This document shows, piece by piece, positions 6,108 to 7,370 of a stretch of DNA of 7,370 bases. This DNA comes from Actinomycetota bacterium (GTDB lineage Bacteria > Actinomycetota > Actinomycetes > Actinomycetales > Microbacteriaceae): contig WLFI01000031.1 in NCBI GenBank assembly GCA_009703845.1, positions 1 through 7,370 of the forward strand. Reading direction: 5' to 3'. The notes beneath the pieces are model-generated. The model made no database searches, was not told the DNA's origin, and saw only the letters and a list, made by a program, of their open reading frames with translations. The translations under genes and the position numbers were made by a program. Position 1 is the first letter of the stretch. Each line of letters begins with the position of its first letter.

Positions 6108-7370
6108 ATTGACTATCGACCGCTTCGAATAGCGCTACTCGGTGCAGGCTCTGTGGGAGCCCAGGTGGCCCGTCTGCTACTCGAAAACAAGGCGGAGCTC
6201 GCCGCTCGTGTGGGTGCCGAACTCGAACTCATCGGTGTGGCAGTTCGCGACATCAAGAGCAAGCGCTCGGCCGACATCCCGGCGGAGTTGCTCACCACCG
6301 ACGCAGAGTCACTAATTGTTGCTGCCGACATCGTTATCGAAGTCATGGGCGGTCTCGAGCCGGCCCGCACCTACATTTTGCAGGCGCTGAACTCAGGTTC
6401 AGACGTCATCACAGCTAATAAGGCACTGCTTGCGACCCACGGAACCGAGCTCTTTGAGACCGCTGAGCAAGTTGGTGCGCAGCTTTACTTCGAGGCAGCG
6501 GTAGCCGCTGCTATTCCTATCATTCGACCACTGCGCGAGTCACTCGCGGGCGACAAGGTTAACCGAATCATGGGAATCGTGAACGGTTCGACCAACTACA
6601 TTCTTGACCGCATGGACACTGCTGGGCTGACGCTCGAAGCAGCCATGGCCGAGGCCACCGAACTTGGCTACCTCGAGGCCGACCCATCGCTCGACGTCGA
6701 GGGCTACGACGCAGCACAAAAAGTTGCGATTCTGGCCGCCCTTGCCTTCCACACCGAGGTTCCGCTCGACCGCGTTTACCGCGAGGGCATCACCAAGGTA
6801 ACCAAGGCTCAAATCACCGCTGCACGTGAAAACGGCTACGTGATCAAACTTTTGGCAATCGCCGAGCGTATCGATGCCGATGGTTCGGGTGAACAGGGTG
6901 TGAGCGCACGCGTTTACCCTGCGCTAGTTCCGCGCGAGCATCCGCTTGCAGCCGTTCGCGGCGCGTTCAACGCTGTGTTCGTTGAGGCAGAAGCAGCCGG
7001 CTCGCTAATGTTCTATGGCGCAGGTGCCGGTGGAGTTCAGACCGCCTCTGCAGTTTTGGGCGACCTAGTCTCTGCTGCCAAGCGTCACGTAGCCGGCGGG
7101 CCAGGCTTGGCCGATTCGGTTCACGCCAACCTTGAGGTGCTGCCAATCGAGCGCATCTACACGCGCTACCAAATAACCATTCAGGCTAAAGACCAGCCGG
7201 GTGTGCTTGCCCAGATCGCAAACATCTTTGCCGATCACGGAGTTTCGGTCGAAACCGTCGAGCAATCGGTGAACCCGAGCGAACCAGGCAAGACGCCAAC
7301 CGCTAGTCTGATGGTTGGAACACACGAGGCCACCGATGCCTCACTTTCTTCAGTTGTCAACTCTCTCGCC
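6105..7370 (+). CDS. hom: Homoserine dehydrogenase with C-terminal ACT domain, 3'-truncated
   Basis: Cytoplasmic NAD(P)H-dependent enzyme that reduces L-aspartate 4-semialdehyde to L-homoserine, the branch point to threonine and methionine. The frame is open for 422 codons to the window edge without a stop; related actinobacterial enzymes have about 430-445 residues, so only a short tail should be missing. The Rossmann nucleotide-binding motif GAGSVG is at residues 13-18. ITANKALL (102-109) contains the conserved lysine K106. The catalytic-domain signature GIVNGSTNYIL is at 157-167. The pattern GYLEADPSLDVEGYDAAQK follows, with E191, D202 and K206 at the positions of substrate-binding and catalytic residues. 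An ACT domain begins near residue 353 (RYQITIQAKDQPGVLAQIANIF), which in Corynebacterium mediates threonine feedback inhibition; the same is inferred here. It is a stand-alone enzyme, not an aspartokinase fusion. It follows lysA by 2 bases, and thrC and thrB are expected downstream. Confidence 0.96.
   Translation, partial: MIDYRPLRIALLGAGSVGAQVARLLLENKAELAARVGAELELIGVAVRDIKSKRSADIPAELLTTDAESLIVAADIVIEVMGGLEPARTYILQALNSGSDVITANKALLATHGTELFETAEQVGAQLYFEAAVAAAIPIIRPLRESLAGDKVNRIMGIVNGSTNYILDRMDTAGLTLEAAMAEATELGYLEADPSLDVEGYDAAQKVAILAALAFHTEVPLDRVYREGITKVTKAQITAARENGYVIKLLAIAERIDADGSGEQGVSARVYPALVPREHPLAAVRGAFNAVFVEAEAAGSLMFYGAGAGGVQTASAVLGDLVSAAKRHVAGGPGLADSVHANLEVLPIERIYTRYQITIQAKDQPGVLAQIANIFADHGVSVETVEQSVNPSEPGKTPTASLMVGTHEATDASLSSVVNSLA

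Noticed and set aside
3016..6108. Shared octamer AACCGTGA at the argS and hom starts
   Set aside because: It combines a GTG start with common flanking bases. In hom the leading AA is part of the lysA stop codon. Chance is the simpler explanation.

Overview
The window looks like chromosomal DNA from a moderate-G+C actinobacterium. The best guess is a Microbacteriaceae-type organism, possibly one of the small-genome freshwater lineages. Three things point there: the gene order argS-lysA-hom, the actinobacterial form of ArgS (HIGG in place of HIGH), and a sugar transporter of the actinobacterial alpha-glucoside type. The lineage is inferred from gene order and protein style only; no database search was possible. 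All genes lie on the plus strand, packing is tight, and I saw no mobile element, tRNA, rRNA, CRISPR array or broken gene.

Region 1 (1-2918) is the 3' part of a carbohydrate ABC transporter operon. It starts inside a gene for an alpha-glucoside-type substrate-binding protein (1-861). A 158-base spacer follows, with a strong perfect hairpin at 906-938. Then come two inner-membrane permease genes (1020-2000 and 1997-2863) that overlap by ATGA. A rho-independent terminator (2881-2918) closes the operon. No ATPase gene lies between the binding protein and the terminator, so the ATPase must come from upstream or from a shared gene elsewhere.

Region 2 (about 2919-7370) is an amino-acid operon: argS (arginyl-tRNA synthetase, GTG start at 3020), lysA (diaminopimelate decarboxylase, ATG at 4681) and hom (homoserine dehydrogenase, GTG at 6105), which runs off the right edge. 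The gaps between these genes are only 2 bases, so they are probably co-transcribed and translationally linked. LysA makes lysine from meso-diaminopimelate. Hom starts the threonine/methionine branch from aspartate semialdehyde. The two enzymes therefore draw on the same aspartate-family pathway. In actinobacteria such as Mycobacterium tuberculosis the order continues thrC-thrB, which I expect beyond the right edge.

Overall this is an ordinary metabolic region. I did not find a previously undescribed system. The items most worth checking are the intra-operon hairpin, the skewed CTA leucine codon use of the binding-protein gene, and the absence of an ATPase gene.
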